Counted from the stretch's first letter, positions 45,183-54,843 are shown. The stretch: 64,000 nucleotides of DNA from Acinetobacter equi (GCF_001307195.1 NZ_CP012808.1:2604001-2668000), one strand, 5' to 3'. The notes: a model not told the origin generated them from the sequence alone. A program made the numbers and translations.

Positions 45183-46385
45183 ATGTATCGTTTAAATATA
45201 GATAATATTCAAGTAATTGAAAATGACATAGAAGCCATTAATGCGGCTTATCAAATTGCAGACTTTGCATTAGAAAAACGGAATCTTCGTGATCAGCAAC
45301 ATCAATTACCTTTTGCTGAAATTGCTCTTTTTAGTCAACGAGGTTTAGGTGGAATTCGTATCCCTAAAAAATACGGCGGTGCTTTTATTTCAAATAAAAC
45401 TTTGGTTCATGTATTCCGTATTTTAAATAAAGCAGATTCAAGCGTTGGACAAATTCCACAAAATCAGATTGCATTAATCAATTTAATTCAAAGTATTGGC
45501 ACAGAAGAACAAAAATCTTTTATTTTCAATGAAATTTTAAAAGGTAAACGATTAGCAAATGGAGGACCTGAACGCTATACAAAAGATATTACTACTTTGA
45601 ATACTCAAATTATTTTTGAAGATAATCAATACTTTTTATCTGGGGAAAAGTTTTACTCAACAGGCAGTAGTTTTGCAGATTGGCTTGCAATTAAAGCAAT
45701 TCATCCAGATGGTCATATCGTTCTTGTACTCATAGAAAAAAATTCAGATGGTGTTGAAGTCATTGATGATTGGGATGGTTTTGGTCAAAGAACGACTTCA
45801 AGTGGCACAGTTAAACTCAATCATGTTCGAGTAAACCCACTTTTAATTTTAGATGAAAATGCCCTCTATGCTCAGCCTTCTTATCGAGGTGCCTATTCTC
45901 AACTTCTACAAACAGCAATTGATGTAGGAATTGCTGAAGCTGCTTTTGCTGATACTTTAACCGCTGTACATAAAGCTAGACCTATTATTGATTCTGGTGT
46001 TGCTCAAGCAAATCAGGAGCCTTTTATCTTGCAAGAAGTTGGAAAACTTAATGTACTGTTGGATGCTGCTATTCTTCTATTAGATGAAGCAGCTGAATAT
46101 TTAGATGAATTAGATCAAAAAGAGACGATTACAGAACAGCAAGCTGCAAAAGCATCGATTTTAGTCGCTGAAGCAAAAGTTTATGCCAATGATGCCGCTT
46201 TACATATTTCAGAAAAATTAATTGAACTCGGTGGCAGTCGTGCAAGCTTATCTCAACACAATTTAGACCAACATTGGCGCAATGCACGTGTACACACATT
46301 ACATGATCCTATTCGCTGGAAACTTCATGCACTTGGTGATTATTACCTCAATCAAAAGTTTCCTGCCAAACACGCTTGGATTTAA
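45183..46385 (+). CDS. SfnB-like flavin-dependent sulfur-acquisition oxidoreductase, copy 1
   Basis: This 400-residue acyl-CoA-dehydrogenase-fold flavoprotein of the SfnB/DszC group contains RIPKKYGGAFIS, the segment SGEKFYSTGSSFADWLA and GSRASLSQHNLDQHWRNARV, a typical C-terminal signature (the WRNAR-H-TLHDP motif) of FMNH2-dependent monooxygenases such as DszC and SfnB. These use reduced flavin from a separate reductase to attack sulfur compounds. It is the first gene of the operon. The start could also be the ATG at 45171 or the TTG at 45165; GGGA twelve bases before 45183 is the only ribosome-site hint. Copy 2 follows after 11 bases. Confidence 0.85.
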   Translation: MYRLNIDNIQVIENDIEAINAAYQIADFALEKRNLRDQQHQLPFAEIALFSQRGLGGIRIPKKYGGAFISNKTLVHVFRILNKADSSVGQIPQNQIALINLIQSIGTEEQKSFIFNEILKGKRLANGGPERYTKDITTLNTQIIFEDNQYFLSGEKFYSTGSSFADWLAIKAIHPDGHIVLVLIEKNSDGVEVIDDWDGFGQRTTSSGTVKLNHVRVNPLLILDENALYAQPSYRGAYSQLLQTAIDVGIAEAAFADTLTAVHKARPIIDSGVAQANQEPFILQEVGKLNVLLDAAILLLDEAAEYLDELDQKETITEQQAAKASILVAEAKVYANDAALHISEKLIELGGSRASLSQHNLDQHWRNARVHTLHDPIRWKLHALGDYYLNQKFPAKHAWI

Positions 46386-46396
46386 GGATACTCATC

Positions 46397-47620
46397 ATGA
46401 CGACTTATCAAAATTTAAATCAATTCAATGTTCAATCTTCAAAACCAGCACATATTATTCAAAATGATGCAGAAGCTTTAGAAATTGTACAGCAATTGGC
46501 TCATCAATTTAAAAACCATGCTATTCAAAGAGATGCTGAACGTATTTTACCATTTGAAGAAGTGGAAGCTTTTAGTCAATCTGGTCTATGGGCAATTACA
46601 GTACCGAAAGAATATGGAGGTACCGATGTTTCCACACAGACATTGACACAAATTATTGCCTTAATTAGCGGTGTAGATGGATCCTTAGGTCAAATCCCAC
46701 AAAATCATTTCTATGCATTAGAAGTATTACGTAATAATGGTTCTAAGGATCAAAAACAAAAAATATATGCTGAAGTTCTCGCAGGCGCTCGCTTAGGAAA
46801 TGCACTCGCTGAATTTAAAACGAAAGCGGCACACATTCGCCAAACCATAATTAAAAAATCTGAACAGGGATATATTGTGAATGGGGAAAAATTCTATTGC
46901 ACAGGCAGTATTTTTGCCCACCGTATTCCTACATTGGTCAAAGATGAAAATAACCGTGAATTTTTAGCATTTATACCACGCCACAGTGAAGGTCTGAGCA
47001 TTAAAAATGATTGGACAGGATTCGGTCAAAAAACAACAGGAAGTGGAACTGTTAAGTTTGAAAATGTTCATGTTGATGAAGATGATGTTATTCCATTTGA
47101 TATTGCTTTTAGCCAGCCCACGCTTGTTGGTCCATTTGCTCAAGTTATTCATGCAGCGATTGAAACAGGAATCGCTCGAGCTGCATTTGAAGAAACTTTA
47201 GAGCGCATCCGCTTAGCAAGACCTTGGATTGATTCAGGTGTGGAATCTTCAACTCAGGATCCACTCACACTATTCGAGTTAGGTCGAATCATTACAGATG
47301 TACGAGCAACAGAGGTTTTACTTAAACAAGCTGCTCGTTCAATTGAAGCAGCAAAACCACTACCAAATGCAGAAAACATTGCAAAAGCATCGATTGATGT
47401 TGCCAAAGTTCGTGCCCTAAGTACTGAAGTTGCACTTAAAGCATCTTCCAAACTTATTGAATTGGCAGGTAGTCGTGGTAGTCAACGTGTTGATGGATTA
47501 GATCGATTTTGGCGCAATGCTCGAACACATACACTTCACGATGCTGCTCGTTGGAAATACTACTTCATTGGAAACTATAGCTTAAATGGAATAATCCCAC
47601 CACGCAGAGGGACACTGTAA
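46397..47620 (+). CDS. SfnB-like flavin-dependent sulfur-acquisition oxidoreductase, copy 2
   Basis: This 407-residue paralogue of the upstream protein has matching landmarks: TVPKEYGGTDVS, IPQNHFYALEVL, NGEKFYCTGSIFAHRIP, DWTGFGQKTTGSGTV and RFWRNARTHTLHD. AAGGA eight bases before the ATG at 46397 decides the start; the longer frame starting at 46376 overlaps copy 1. The stop codon overlaps the next ATG (TAATG), so translation is coupled to the monooxygenase. Two different copies suggest two substrates or two sequential steps of desulfurisation. Confidence 0.87.
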   Translation: MTTYQNLNQFNVQSSKPAHIIQNDAEALEIVQQLAHQFKNHAIQRDAERILPFEEVEAFSQSGLWAITVPKEYGGTDVSTQTLTQIIALISGVDGSLGQIPQNHFYALEVLRNNGSKDQKQKIYAEVLAGARLGNALAEFKTKAAHIRQTIIKKSEQGYIVNGEKFYCTGSIFAHRIPTLVKDENNREFLAFIPRHSEGLSIKNDWTGFGQKTTGSGTVKFENVHVDEDDVIPFDIAFSQPTLVGPFAQVIHAAIETGIARAAFEETLERIRLARPWIDSGVESSTQDPLTLFELGRIITDVRATEVLLKQAARSIEAAKPLPNAENIAKASIDVAKVRALSTEVALKASSKLIELAGSRGSQRVDGLDRFWRNARTHTLHDAARWKYYFIGNYSLNGIIPPRRGTL

Positions 47621-49032
47621 TGACAAACAACATACATAAAAAAATAATTCTGAATGCATTTGATATGAATAGTGTCGGTCATATTAACCATGGCTTGTGG
47701 ACACATCCAAGAGATGAATCATATCGCTTTAATCAGTTAAATTATTGGACTGAACTAGCACAAACATTGGAAACAGGCTTATTTGATGGTTTATTTATTG
47801 CAGATATTACAGGTGTCTATGATGTCTACCAAAATGGAATAGATTTAACTCTCAAAGAATCTATTCAACTCCCAAGTCATGATCCAAGTACTTTGGTTTC
47901 AGCAATGGCAGCAGTCACAAAAAATTTAGGTTTCGGTATTACGGTCAATTTAAGTTATGAGTCGCCTTACCAATTTGCACGACGATTTTCCAGTTTAGAT
48001 CATCTGACTCAAGGTCGTATTGGCTGGAATATTGTGACCGGTTATTTAGATAGTGCAGCAAAATTAGTTGGACAAGCTGGCTTAAAAGATCACGATTTAC
48101 GTTATGAACAAGCAGAAGAATTCTTAGAACTTGCTTATAAATTTTGGGAAGGTTCATGGGAAGATGATGCCATTATCATCGATAAAGAAAATCGCATTTT
48201 TACTAGACCTGAAAAAGTACATGCAATTCAACATTATGGAAAATTCTACCAAAGCCAAGGCGTATTTCAGGTTTCCCCTTCTATTCAACGTACACCTGTA
48301 TTATTTCAAGCTGGTGCATCGCCAAAAGGGCTTGAATTTGCAACTAAACATTCTGAAGCGATGTTTATTGGTGCTGATACGCCAGAAAAAGTTAAAGCCC
48401 AAGTCGAAAAAATTCGTGCTCAAACAATTGCTCAAGGACGTCATGCCCAAGATATAAAAATATTGGTGGGGATCTCTGTAGTTACCGCAGAAACTGATGC
48501 TCTAGCACAAGAGAAATATAACGAATATTTAAAATATGCGAGTCCAGAAGCTGGATTAGCTCATTTTTCGAGTTCTATTGGTTTTGATCTTTCTAAATAC
48601 CAAGACTCAGAAACAATTCCATATCAAAAATCAAATAGCATTGTTTCAGTCAACCAACGCTTTAAAGAAAATAAAGTCACCATCGCGGACTTAAAAGCTC
48701 AACATGCTTTAGGTGGTCGCTATCCTTTATTCATTGGTAGTGGTGCATCTGTTGCTGAGCAATTAATTCACTTTATTGATGAAACAGGAATAGATGGTTT
48801 CAATCTAACACGAACTGTTGCACCAGAATCACATCACGATTTCATTCGTTATGTCATTCCTGAATTACAACAACGTGGACGTTATAAAACGGAATATGCT
48901 CAAGGAAGCTTACGCCATAAATTATTCCAACAAGGCGATCGTTTATCCAAACAACATCCTGCTCAACAATTTCGATGTCATCAACATGCTGAAACATCAA
49001 CCTTATCTCATTTAGATAAACATACTGCTTAA
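47620..49032 (+). CDS. NtaA/SnaA/DszA-type flavin-dependent monooxygenase
   Basis: This 470-residue bacterial-luciferase-fold monooxygenase of the NtaA/DszA/SoxA group begins KKIILNAFDMNSVGHINHGL and has HDPSTLVSAMAAVTKNLGFG, RFSSLDHLTQGRIGWNIVTG and QRTPVLFQAGASPKGLEFA, the usual FMN and substrate-loop motifs. Family members oxidise sulfones, nitrilotriacetate or similar compounds with FMNH2 supplied by a reductase. It overlaps the SfnB copy 2 stop by one base. The context suggests oxidation of an organosulfur compound imported by the MetQNI-like system encoded downstream. The flavin reductase is not in the window. Confidence 0.88.
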   Translation: MTNNIHKKIILNAFDMNSVGHINHGLWTHPRDESYRFNQLNYWTELAQTLETGLFDGLFIADITGVYDVYQNGIDLTLKESIQLPSHDPSTLVSAMAAVTKNLGFGITVNLSYESPYQFARRFSSLDHLTQGRIGWNIVTGYLDSAAKLVGQAGLKDHDLRYEQAEEFLELAYKFWEGSWEDDAIIIDKENRIFTRPEKVHAIQHYGKFYQSQGVFQVSPSIQRTPVLFQAGASPKGLEFATKHSEAMFIGADTPEKVKAQVEKIRAQTIAQGRHAQDIKILVGISVVTAETDALAQEKYNEYLKYASPEAGLAHFSSSIGFDLSKYQDSETIPYQKSNSIVSVNQRFKENKVTIADLKAQHALGGRYPLFIGSGASVAEQLIHFIDETGIDGFNLTRTVAPESHHDFIRYVIPELQQRGRYKTEYAQGSLRHKLFQQGDRLSKQHPAQQFRCHQHAETSTLSHLDKHTA

Positions 49033-49055
49033 TTTTAAAATTTCGGGAAAATTAT

Positions 49056-49907
49056 ATGGCTACGACTCAAAAGCAGTCGAAAAATAAATTTATTATTTTC
49101 GGCATCATTATTATCGCGGTGATTGTTGGGCTCATTATTTGGTCGCAACAAAAAAACTCTGTCAGCAATGAACTCGTGATCGGTCTAAGTCCACCTTTTG
49201 CAAAACAAATTCAAGTTGCTGCTGAAGAAGCCAAAAAACAAGGAATTAATGTAAAGATTGTTGAATTTTCAGATTGGAATACTCCCAATATCACATTAAA
49301 TCATGGTGATATTGATGCCAACTATTTTCAGCATCAACCCTTTTTAAATAATGCCATTAAAGAAACAGACTTTAAATTAAAGCCACTGGGTATTGGCGCA
49401 GGAACACATGTTGGGCTTTATTCTAAAAAATTTAAATCTTTAGATGAAATTCCAAATGGTGCACGCGTCGTTATTCCAAATGATCCTGTAAACCAAGGTC
49501 GTGCTCTTTTATTGCTTGAACAATCTAAGTTAATTGGCTTAAAGGATTCAAATAATCATTTATCGAATTTAAGTGATGTTGTCAGCAATCCGAAGAACCT
49601 AAACTTTGTTGAAGTTGAAGGACCTCAAACAGCTCGTGCGGTTGATGATGCTGATTTAGTCTTTAGTTATCCAATGTATTTACGTTTAGCAAAAACGATT
49701 GATCCTAATGATGCCCTCGCTCTCGATCAAACCAATAATACACGTTATGCCATTTTATTTGTGGTTCGAGATGACTACGAAGAAAAGCACCCAGAAAAAG
49801 CTGAACAACTGAAAAAGTTTATTCATATCTTTCAAACATCTGACAAAGTCAAAGCCCAACTCAATGATGAAATTGGTGAAAAACTTTGGTTTAAAGGCTG
49901 GAATTAA
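49056..49907 (+). CDS. MetQ/NlpA-like substrate-binding protein, copy 1, signal-anchored
   Basis: This 283-residue protein belongs to the MetQ/NlpA family, with family segments HGDIDANYFQHQPFLNNAI, VIPNDPVNQGRALLLLEQ and NPKNLNFVEVEGPQTARAVD. Unlike E. coli MetQ it has no lipobox cysteine. Instead residues about 12-29 (FIIFGIIIIAVIVGLIIW) form an uncleaved-looking membrane anchor behind a Lys-rich head. It would deliver a methionine-like or other organosulfur compound to the MetN/MetI transporter encoded downstream. Confidence 0.88.
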   Translation: MATTQKQSKNKFIIFGIIIIAVIVGLIIWSQQKNSVSNELVIGLSPPFAKQIQVAAEEAKKQGINVKIVEFSDWNTPNITLNHGDIDANYFQHQPFLNNAIKETDFKLKPLGIGAGTHVGLYSKKFKSLDEIPNGARVVIPNDPVNQGRALLLLEQSKLIGLKDSNNHLSNLSDVVSNPKNLNFVEVEGPQTARAVDDADLVFSYPMYLRLAKTIDPNDALALDQTNNTRYAILFVVRDDYEEKHPEKAEQLKKFIHIFQTSDKVKAQLNDEIGEKLWFKGWN

Positions 49908-49917
49908 GGGTTAAATC

Positions 49918-50754
49918 ATGTCTAAATCACAACGAAAAAATCATAAGTTAATGATCATTGCTGGTATTGCGATTCTTTTGATTATTGGTCTCATCAGTTA
50001 TCGCGTGATTAACCATCAACCAAAAAATAATGTACTTAAAATTGGTATTAGCCCACCTTATGCAGAATTATTAAAAAGTGTTGCAGATGATGTTAAAGCC
50101 AAAGGCATTGATGTCGAGCTTATTGAATTCTCAGACTGGCAAGCCCCAAATGTTGCCGTACAACACGGTGATATTGATGCCAACTTCTTCCAACAAAGTG
50201 TATTTCTAGCCAATGCAATAAAAGAAACAGGCTACGATTTAACGCCTTTTGCAAAAGGAACAGGAAGTCATGTTGGTCTATATTCTAAAAAGTACCAATC
50301 TTTAAAAGATATTCCAGACAATGCAAAGGTTGTTATTCCGAATGACCCAGTAAATTTATCACGTGCATTAACTTTATTGGCACGGGCAGGTTTACTTTCA
50401 GTGAAAGATATTAACAACGAATTAACAACACTCGAAGATATTACGAGTAATCCCAAAAATCTAAAACTTATTGAAGTAGAAGGCCCACAAACAACTCATG
50501 CCTATCATGAAGCAGATTTGATTTTTGGTTATCCACATTACTTAAAATTGGCAAATGTTGCAGATCCATCCTCAGCTTTACTTACCGATCCAATCAATAA
50601 GAAATTTGCCATTCTTTTTGTCACTCGCAATGACTATCAAGACCAAGATAAAAAACTAGAAACCTTCGTTGAAACATTCCAAAACTCTGAAAAAGTCCGA
50701 AAAATTTTGGACAAAGATTTCGGAAAAGGCATGTGGTTTGAAGGTTGGAAATAA
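49918..50754 (+). CDS. MetQ/NlpA-like substrate-binding protein, copy 2, signal-anchored
   Basis: This 278-residue paralogue of the preceding protein shares HGDIDANFFQQSVFLANAIK, VVIPNDPVNLSRALTLLARA and the C-terminal GMWFEGWK. It also lacks a lipobox cysteine and has a hydrophobic anchor (about 12-27) after a basic head. It starts 10 bases after copy 1. Two divergent binding proteins for one permease imply two ligands or two affinity ranges. Confidence 0.88.
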   Translation: MSKSQRKNHKLMIIAGIAILLIIGLISYRVINHQPKNNVLKIGISPPYAELLKSVADDVKAKGIDVELIEFSDWQAPNVAVQHGDIDANFFQQSVFLANAIKETGYDLTPFAKGTGSHVGLYSKKYQSLKDIPDNAKVVIPNDPVNLSRALTLLARAGLLSVKDINNELTTLEDITSNPKNLKLIEVEGPQTTHAYHEADLIFGYPHYLKLANVADPSSALLTDPINKKFAILFVTRNDYQDQDKKLETFVETFQNSEKVRKILDKDFGKGMWFEGWK

Positions 50755-50770
50755 TTTAGGGGAAAAAAAT

Positions 50771-51826
50771 ATGGTTAGCTTTGGTTCATCACTCGATTTT
50801 ACCGTACCACACATTACAATTCGTAATTTAAATAAATACTATCAAGTACAAGAAGCTCAAGTACATGCTCTTAAAGATATTAATTTAGACATTCCTGTCG
50901 GGAGTATCTTTGGCATTATAGGCAAAAGTGGCGCGGGTAAATCATCACTCATTCGAACTTTAAATGGGCTTGAAAATATTTCAGATGGTTCTATTCATAT
51001 TCATAAACATGAATTATCAAAACTTTCTCATGCTGAATTGATTGCACTACGTCAGCGTATTGGGATGATTTTTCAACATTTTAATTTGATGTCCTCAAAA
51101 ACAGTTTGGGAAAATGTTGCACTTCCTTTAAAAATTGCGAAACTTTCTAAACAAGAAATTGAACAACGCGTAAATGATGTATTAAATTTAGTCGGCTTAG
51201 ACAATAAAGCCGATCATTATCCATCTCAACTTTCAGGTGGACAAAAACAACGTGTCGGGATTGCTCGAGCATTGGTACATCGTCCTGAAATTTTGCTTTG
51301 TGATGAAGCAACATCTGCACTTGATCCTGAAAGTACATCGGTAATTTTATCTTTACTCAAGGAAATTAATCAGAAGTTAGGAATTACAATTGTACTCATT
51401 ACACATGAAATGCAAGTGATTCGTGAAATTTGTGATCAAGTTGTCGTGATTGATAAAGGTGAAATTGTCGAATCTGGTCAAGTGTGGTCTGTATTTTCTA
51501 GACCACAACAAAAGATTACTCAAGAACTGCTTAATTTAGAACAGCTAGATTTACCTTTTGATCTTCAACCATACCCTTCAGAAAATAGCCAAGTAATTTT
51601 AAAACTACGCTATGAGGCTCAAATAGAGCACTCACCGGATCTAAAAGAAATCTTGGCTGTATTTGATCAATCAGTTCATCTTTACCAAAGCCATATTGAT
51701 TCAATTCAAGGTCATTTAATTGGTTCACTTATCATCTCGGTAAATCAAAATGAACTTGATACTCAACAAATTAAAGAACAACTAAAACATCAAATTGCAC
51801 AAATTGAGGTACTTGGCTATGTATAA
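50771..51826 (+). CDS. metN: Methionine-type ABC transporter ATP-binding protein
   Basis: This 351-residue ATPase has Walker A GKSGAGKSS, signature LSGGQKQRVGIARAL and Walker B EILLCDEATSALDP, followed by a C-terminal NIL-type regulatory domain (about 260-351) as in MetN, where substrate binding inhibits transport. The frame can be read 34 codons further upstream inside metQ copy 2, but AGGGG eight bases before the ATG at 50771 fixes the start. Specificity may be for organosulfur compounds rather than methionine itself, given the operon. Confidence 0.9.
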   Translation: MVSFGSSLDFTVPHITIRNLNKYYQVQEAQVHALKDINLDIPVGSIFGIIGKSGAGKSSLIRTLNGLENISDGSIHIHKHELSKLSHAELIALRQRIGMIFQHFNLMSSKTVWENVALPLKIAKLSKQEIEQRVNDVLNLVGLDNKADHYPSQLSGGQKQRVGIARALVHRPEILLCDEATSALDPESTSVILSLLKEINQKLGITIVLITHEMQVIREICDQVVVIDKGEIVESGQVWSVFSRPQQKITQELLNLEQLDLPFDLQPYPSENSQVILKLRYEAQIEHSPDLKEILAVFDQSVHLYQSHIDSIQGHLIGSLIISVNQNELDTQQIKEQLKHQIAQIEVLGYV

Positions 51827-52478
51827 CCAACTCATTGATTTACTTATCACAGGAACAATCGATACATTATTAATGGTCGGAATTTCTGCACTTTTTGCAT
51901 TTATTATTGGTCTACCTCTTGCTGTTATTTTTGTATGTACTTCTGAACATGGAATCTATCCATCTAAAGGCATTAATCAAACTTTAGGCTGGATTGTAAA
52001 TATCACTCGCTCTGTTCCATTTTTAATTTTAATGGTTGCCTTAATTCCAATTACACGTTTCATCGTGGGAACAAGTTATGGTGTTTGGGCAGCGATTGTG
52101 CCGTTAACTATTGCCGCAACGCCATTCTTCGCACGAATTGCTGAAGTGAGTTTACGTGAGGTTGATTCAGGTCTCATTGAAGCTGCGCAAGCCATTGGCT
52201 GTAACCGTAAACAGATAGTTTGGTACGTTCTTTTACCTGAAGCATTGTCTGGTATTATCGCAGGATTCACTGTGACCTTAGTCACAATGATTAACTCCTC
52301 TGCAATTGCTGGTGCTATTGGTGCAGGTGGATTAGGAGACATTGCCTACCGCTATGGATATCAACGTTTTGATATGCAAATTATGCTTGCTGTTATTTTG
52401 GTTCTTGTTGTTTTAGTCATGTTTGTCCAAGCTGTTGGAGACACTTTTTCAGCACATCTAGACAAACGAAAAATATAA
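51819..52478 (+). CDS. metI: Methionine-type ABC transporter permease
   Basis: This 219-residue inner-membrane permease has five predicted spans and the EAA loop EAAQAIGCNRKQIVWYVLLP that docks on MetN. It overlaps metN by eight bases, and GAGGT about eight bases before the ATG at 51819 gives the start; the earlier in-frame ATG at 51795 lies inside metN. The operon ends with a hairpin after this gene. Confidence 0.9.
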   Translation: MYNQLIDLLITGTIDTLLMVGISALFAFIIGLPLAVIFVCTSEHGIYPSKGINQTLGWIVNITRSVPFLILMVALIPITRFIVGTSYGVWAAIVPLTIAATPFFARIAEVSLREVDSGLIEAAQAIGCNRKQIVWYVLLPEALSGIIAGFTVTLVTMINSSAIAGAIGAGGLGDIAYRYGYQRFDMQIMLAVILVLVVLVMFVQAVGDTFSAHLDKRKI

Positions 52479-52484
52479 AAATAT

Positions 52485-52520
52485 TTGGCTAGGTTGATAT
52501 CTAATCATCTAGCCAAGTTT
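52485..52520 (+). terminator. Terminator of the sulfur operon
   Basis: TTGGCTAG (52485-52492) and CTAGCCAA (52509-52516) form a stem followed by GTTTATT, seven bases past the metI stop. Confidence 0.6.
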
Positions 52521-52711
52521 ATTCACAGTGTTTATTTACTGTCCATACTAAAAATATATACATTTGTTTAAACTCATTCTCTAAAAATAGAATATAAAAG
52601 TAACCTAATCATTTTAGAGAAATATGAATTCTTATTTCTTTCGCCTGACTTTATCACGGCTTTCATGTAAAATCGTTGTCAATTTTTATATAACACTTTG
52701 TGAGTCATTTC

Positions 52712-53803
52712 ATGGGTTTTAATTGTGGTATTGTAGGCCTGCCGAACGTTGGTAAATCTACGCTTTTCAATGCATTGACTAAAGCTGCTATTGCTGCTGA
52801 AAACTTCCCATTTTGTACAATTGAACCAAACACAGGGATTGTACCTGTTCCAGATTCACGCCTAGATAAACTTGCTGCAATTGTAAATCCACAACGTATT
52901 CTTCCAACAACAATGGAATTCGTAGATATTGCAGGTTTAGTTGCAGGTGCATCTAAAGGTGAAGGTCTTGGTAACCAATTCCTTGCAAATATCCGTGAAA
53001 CAGATGCAATTGCACACGTTGTTCGTTGTTTTGAAGATGAAAACGTGATTCACGTAAATGGTAAAATTGACCCATTAGATGATATTGCAACAATCAATAC
53101 TGAACTTGCTCTTGCTGACTTAGAAACTGTAACAAAAGCTGTTACTCGTTTAGCAAAATCTGCAAAAGGTGGCGACAAAGAAGCTGTTGCAACTAAAGCC
53201 GTATTAGACAAAATTCTTCCATTATTAGATGAAGGCAAACCTGCTCGTGCAGCTGACCTTGATGATGATGAGCGTAAACTTGTACGTGGTTTTGGTTTAC
53301 TTACACTTAAACCTACAATGTACATTGCAAACGTTGCAGAAGATGGTTTTGAAAATAACCCTCATTTAGATGCAGTTCGTGCACTTGCTGCGGCTGAAAA
53401 TGCTATTGTTGTTCCGCTTTGCAACCAAATTGAAGCTGAAATTTCTCTTCTTGAAGATGAAGATCGTGCTGAATTTTTAGATGCTTTAGGCATGGAAGAA
53501 CCAGGTCTAAACATCGTAATTCGTGCGGGTTATTCGCTCTTAGGTTTACAAACTTATTTCACAGCGGGCGTGCAAGAAGTTCGCGCTTGGACTGTAAAAG
53601 TTGGAGCAACTGCGCCTCAAGCTGCTGGTGTTATTCACACTGACTTCGAAAAAGGCTTTATTCGTGCTGAATGTATTGCTTACGAAGACTTCGTTCAATA
53701 TAACGGTGAAGCTGGTGCTAAAGAAGCAGGTAAATGGCGTTTAGAAGGTAAAACTTATATCGTTCAAGATGGTGACGTTTTACACTTCCGTTTTAATGTA
53801 TAA
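52712..53803 (+). CDS. ychF: Redox-regulated ribosome-associated ATPase YchF (OLA1 homologue)
   Basis: This 363-residue protein equals the E. coli length and starts [20 protein letters not shown]. It has the P-loop GLPNVGKS (residues 8-15), the switch region [17 protein letters not shown] and the C-terminal TGS domain ending in [11 protein letters not shown]. YchF binds and hydrolyses ATP rather than GTP and associates with ribosomes. A GTG at 52700 is in frame, but the ATG at 52712 gives the universal family start. A terminator lies 13 bases after the stop. Confidence 0.95.
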   Translation: MGFNCGIVGLPNVGKSTLFNALTKAAIAAENFPFCTIEPNTGIVPVPDSRLDKLAAIVNPQRILPTTMEFVDIAGLVAGASKGEGLGNQFLANIRETDAIAHVVRCFEDENVIHVNGKIDPLDDIATINTELALADLETVTKAVTRLAKSAKGGDKEAVATKAVLDKILPLLDEGKPARAADLDDDERKLVRGFGLLTLKPTMYIANVAEDGFENNPHLDAVRALAAAENAIVVPLCNQIEAEISLLEDEDRAEFLDALGMEEPGLNIVIRAGYSLLGLQTYFTAGVQEVRAWTVKVGATAPQAAGVIHTDFEKGFIRAECIAYEDFVQYNGEAGAKEAGKWRLEGKTYIVQDGDVLHFRFNV

Positions 53804-53815
53804 ATTATATTGAAC

Positions 53816-53843
53816 AAAAAGTCCCGAATTCGGGGCTTTTTTT
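53816..53843 (+). terminator. Rho-independent terminator after ychF
   Basis: AAAAAGTCCCG and CGGGGCTTTTT around an AATT loop, followed by more T residues. Confidence 0.85.
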
Positions 53844-54074
53844 ATTATTTAACTCTTCAAAATTAAAATTTAGATCAATTTTTATCAGTAATTATTTTAT
53901 TAACTTCAGATAAAACTTAATAGAGTATTTCAGCCAAATCCAAGTTCAACACTTCTATTTCTCTAGCTGTTTGTATACCAATGATTATAGATTCTAATTT
54001 CTGACTATCAAAAAACTGATTCGTTTCAGATTCAATTAATAAAATTAAAAAATAGCAATACAATAATGATTACA

Positions 54075-54093
54075 ATTGATAATAATTATCATT
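54075..54093. promoter_or_regulatory. Fur box upstream of sodA
   Basis: ATTGATAATAATTATCATT differs from the receptor Fur box at 35912 by one base and is a near-perfect palindrome. It lies about 70-85 bases before the sodA ATG. Fur repression of a Mn-type superoxide dismutase fits induction under iron limitation. Confidence 0.85.
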
Positions 54094-54160
54094 ACTATTT
54101 ACTTACTTTTAATATTCCCCTACACTCATGCACACAACATGAATTAAAAAGGAATTCCCA

Positions 54161-54772
54161 ATGGCATATACACTTCCCTCTTTACCTTATGCTTACGATG
54201 CACTTGAACCAAATTTAGATACAAAAACAATGGAAATTCACCATACTAAACACCATCAAACCTATATCAATAATATCAATGCTGCTATTGAAGGGACTGA
54301 ATGGGAAAAACTAAGTGTAGAAGATTTAGTTTCAAAAATTAATGAAGTACCAGAACACTTAAAACATACGGTAATCAATAATGGTGGTGGTCACGCAAAC
54401 CATTCATTATTTTGGACAGTGATGAGCCCACAAGGTGGTGGTGATCCCATTGGACAAGTTTCATTAGCCATTGAACAAGAATTAGATGGTTTTGAACAAT
54501 TTAAAGATGCTTTTACCAAAGCTGCAATTAGTCGCTTTGGAAGTGGTTGGGCTTGGTTAAGTGTTACACCTAAGAAAAAATTAATTGTAGAAAGTAGCGC
54601 CAATCAGGACTCACCATTAATGCATGGTAATACCCCTATTCTTGGTCTAGATGTATGGGAACATGCTTATTATTTAAAATTTCAAAACCGTAGACCTGAA
54701 TATATTGCTGCCTTTTATAATGTTATCAATTGGGATGAAGTGAATCGTCGATATTTACAAGCAATCAAATAA
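54161..54772 (+). CDS. sodA: Superoxide dismutase, Mn type
   Basis: This 203-residue superoxide dismutase has the metal ligands His27 (in [12 protein letters not shown]), His in [10 protein letters not shown], and Asp and His in [10 protein letters not shown]. The GGHANHS and NQDSPLM motifs are those of Mn enzymes rather than Fe enzymes, which usually have AQVWNH. No signal peptide is present, so it is cytoplasmic. The upstream Fur box indicates induction in iron starvation, when a Mn enzyme can replace an Fe enzyme. AAGGAATTCCCA before the ATG supplies the ribosome site. Confidence 0.93.
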   Translation: MAYTLPSLPYAYDALEPNLDTKTMEIHHTKHHQTYINNINAAIEGTEWEKLSVEDLVSKINEVPEHLKHTVINNGGGHANHSLFWTVMSPQGGGDPIGQVSLAIEQELDGFEQFKDAFTKAAISRFGSGWAWLSVTPKKKLIVESSANQDSPLMHGNTPILGLDVWEHAYYLKFQNRRPEYIAAFYNVINWDEVNRRYLQAIK

Positions 54773-54778
54773 TAGGCA

Positions 54779-54807
54779 TTAAGCTCCTAATAATTTAGGA
54801 GCTTAAT
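54779..54807. terminator. Hairpin after sodA
   Basis: TTAAGCTCCTAA and TTAGGAGCTTAA form a perfect 12-bp stem just past the sodA stop. The T-run is poor, but it lies between convergent genes and probably terminates. Confidence 0.6.
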
Positions 54808-54843
54808 AAGCGACCAACATTAAACTTTAATTTTCTTTTAAAG

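Larger units (their letters stand above)
53804..54160. other. Intergenic region with terminator and Fur box
   Basis: About 360 bases hold the ychF terminator (53816-53843), a long AT-rich stretch and a Fur box (54075-54093). No ORF or RNA gene was seen in between. Confidence 0.55.

Noticed and set aside
50669..50770. N-terminal extension of MetN
   Set aside because: These 34 codons overlap metQ copy 2 in another frame. The ATG at 50771 has an AGGGG ribosome site and gives the normal family length.
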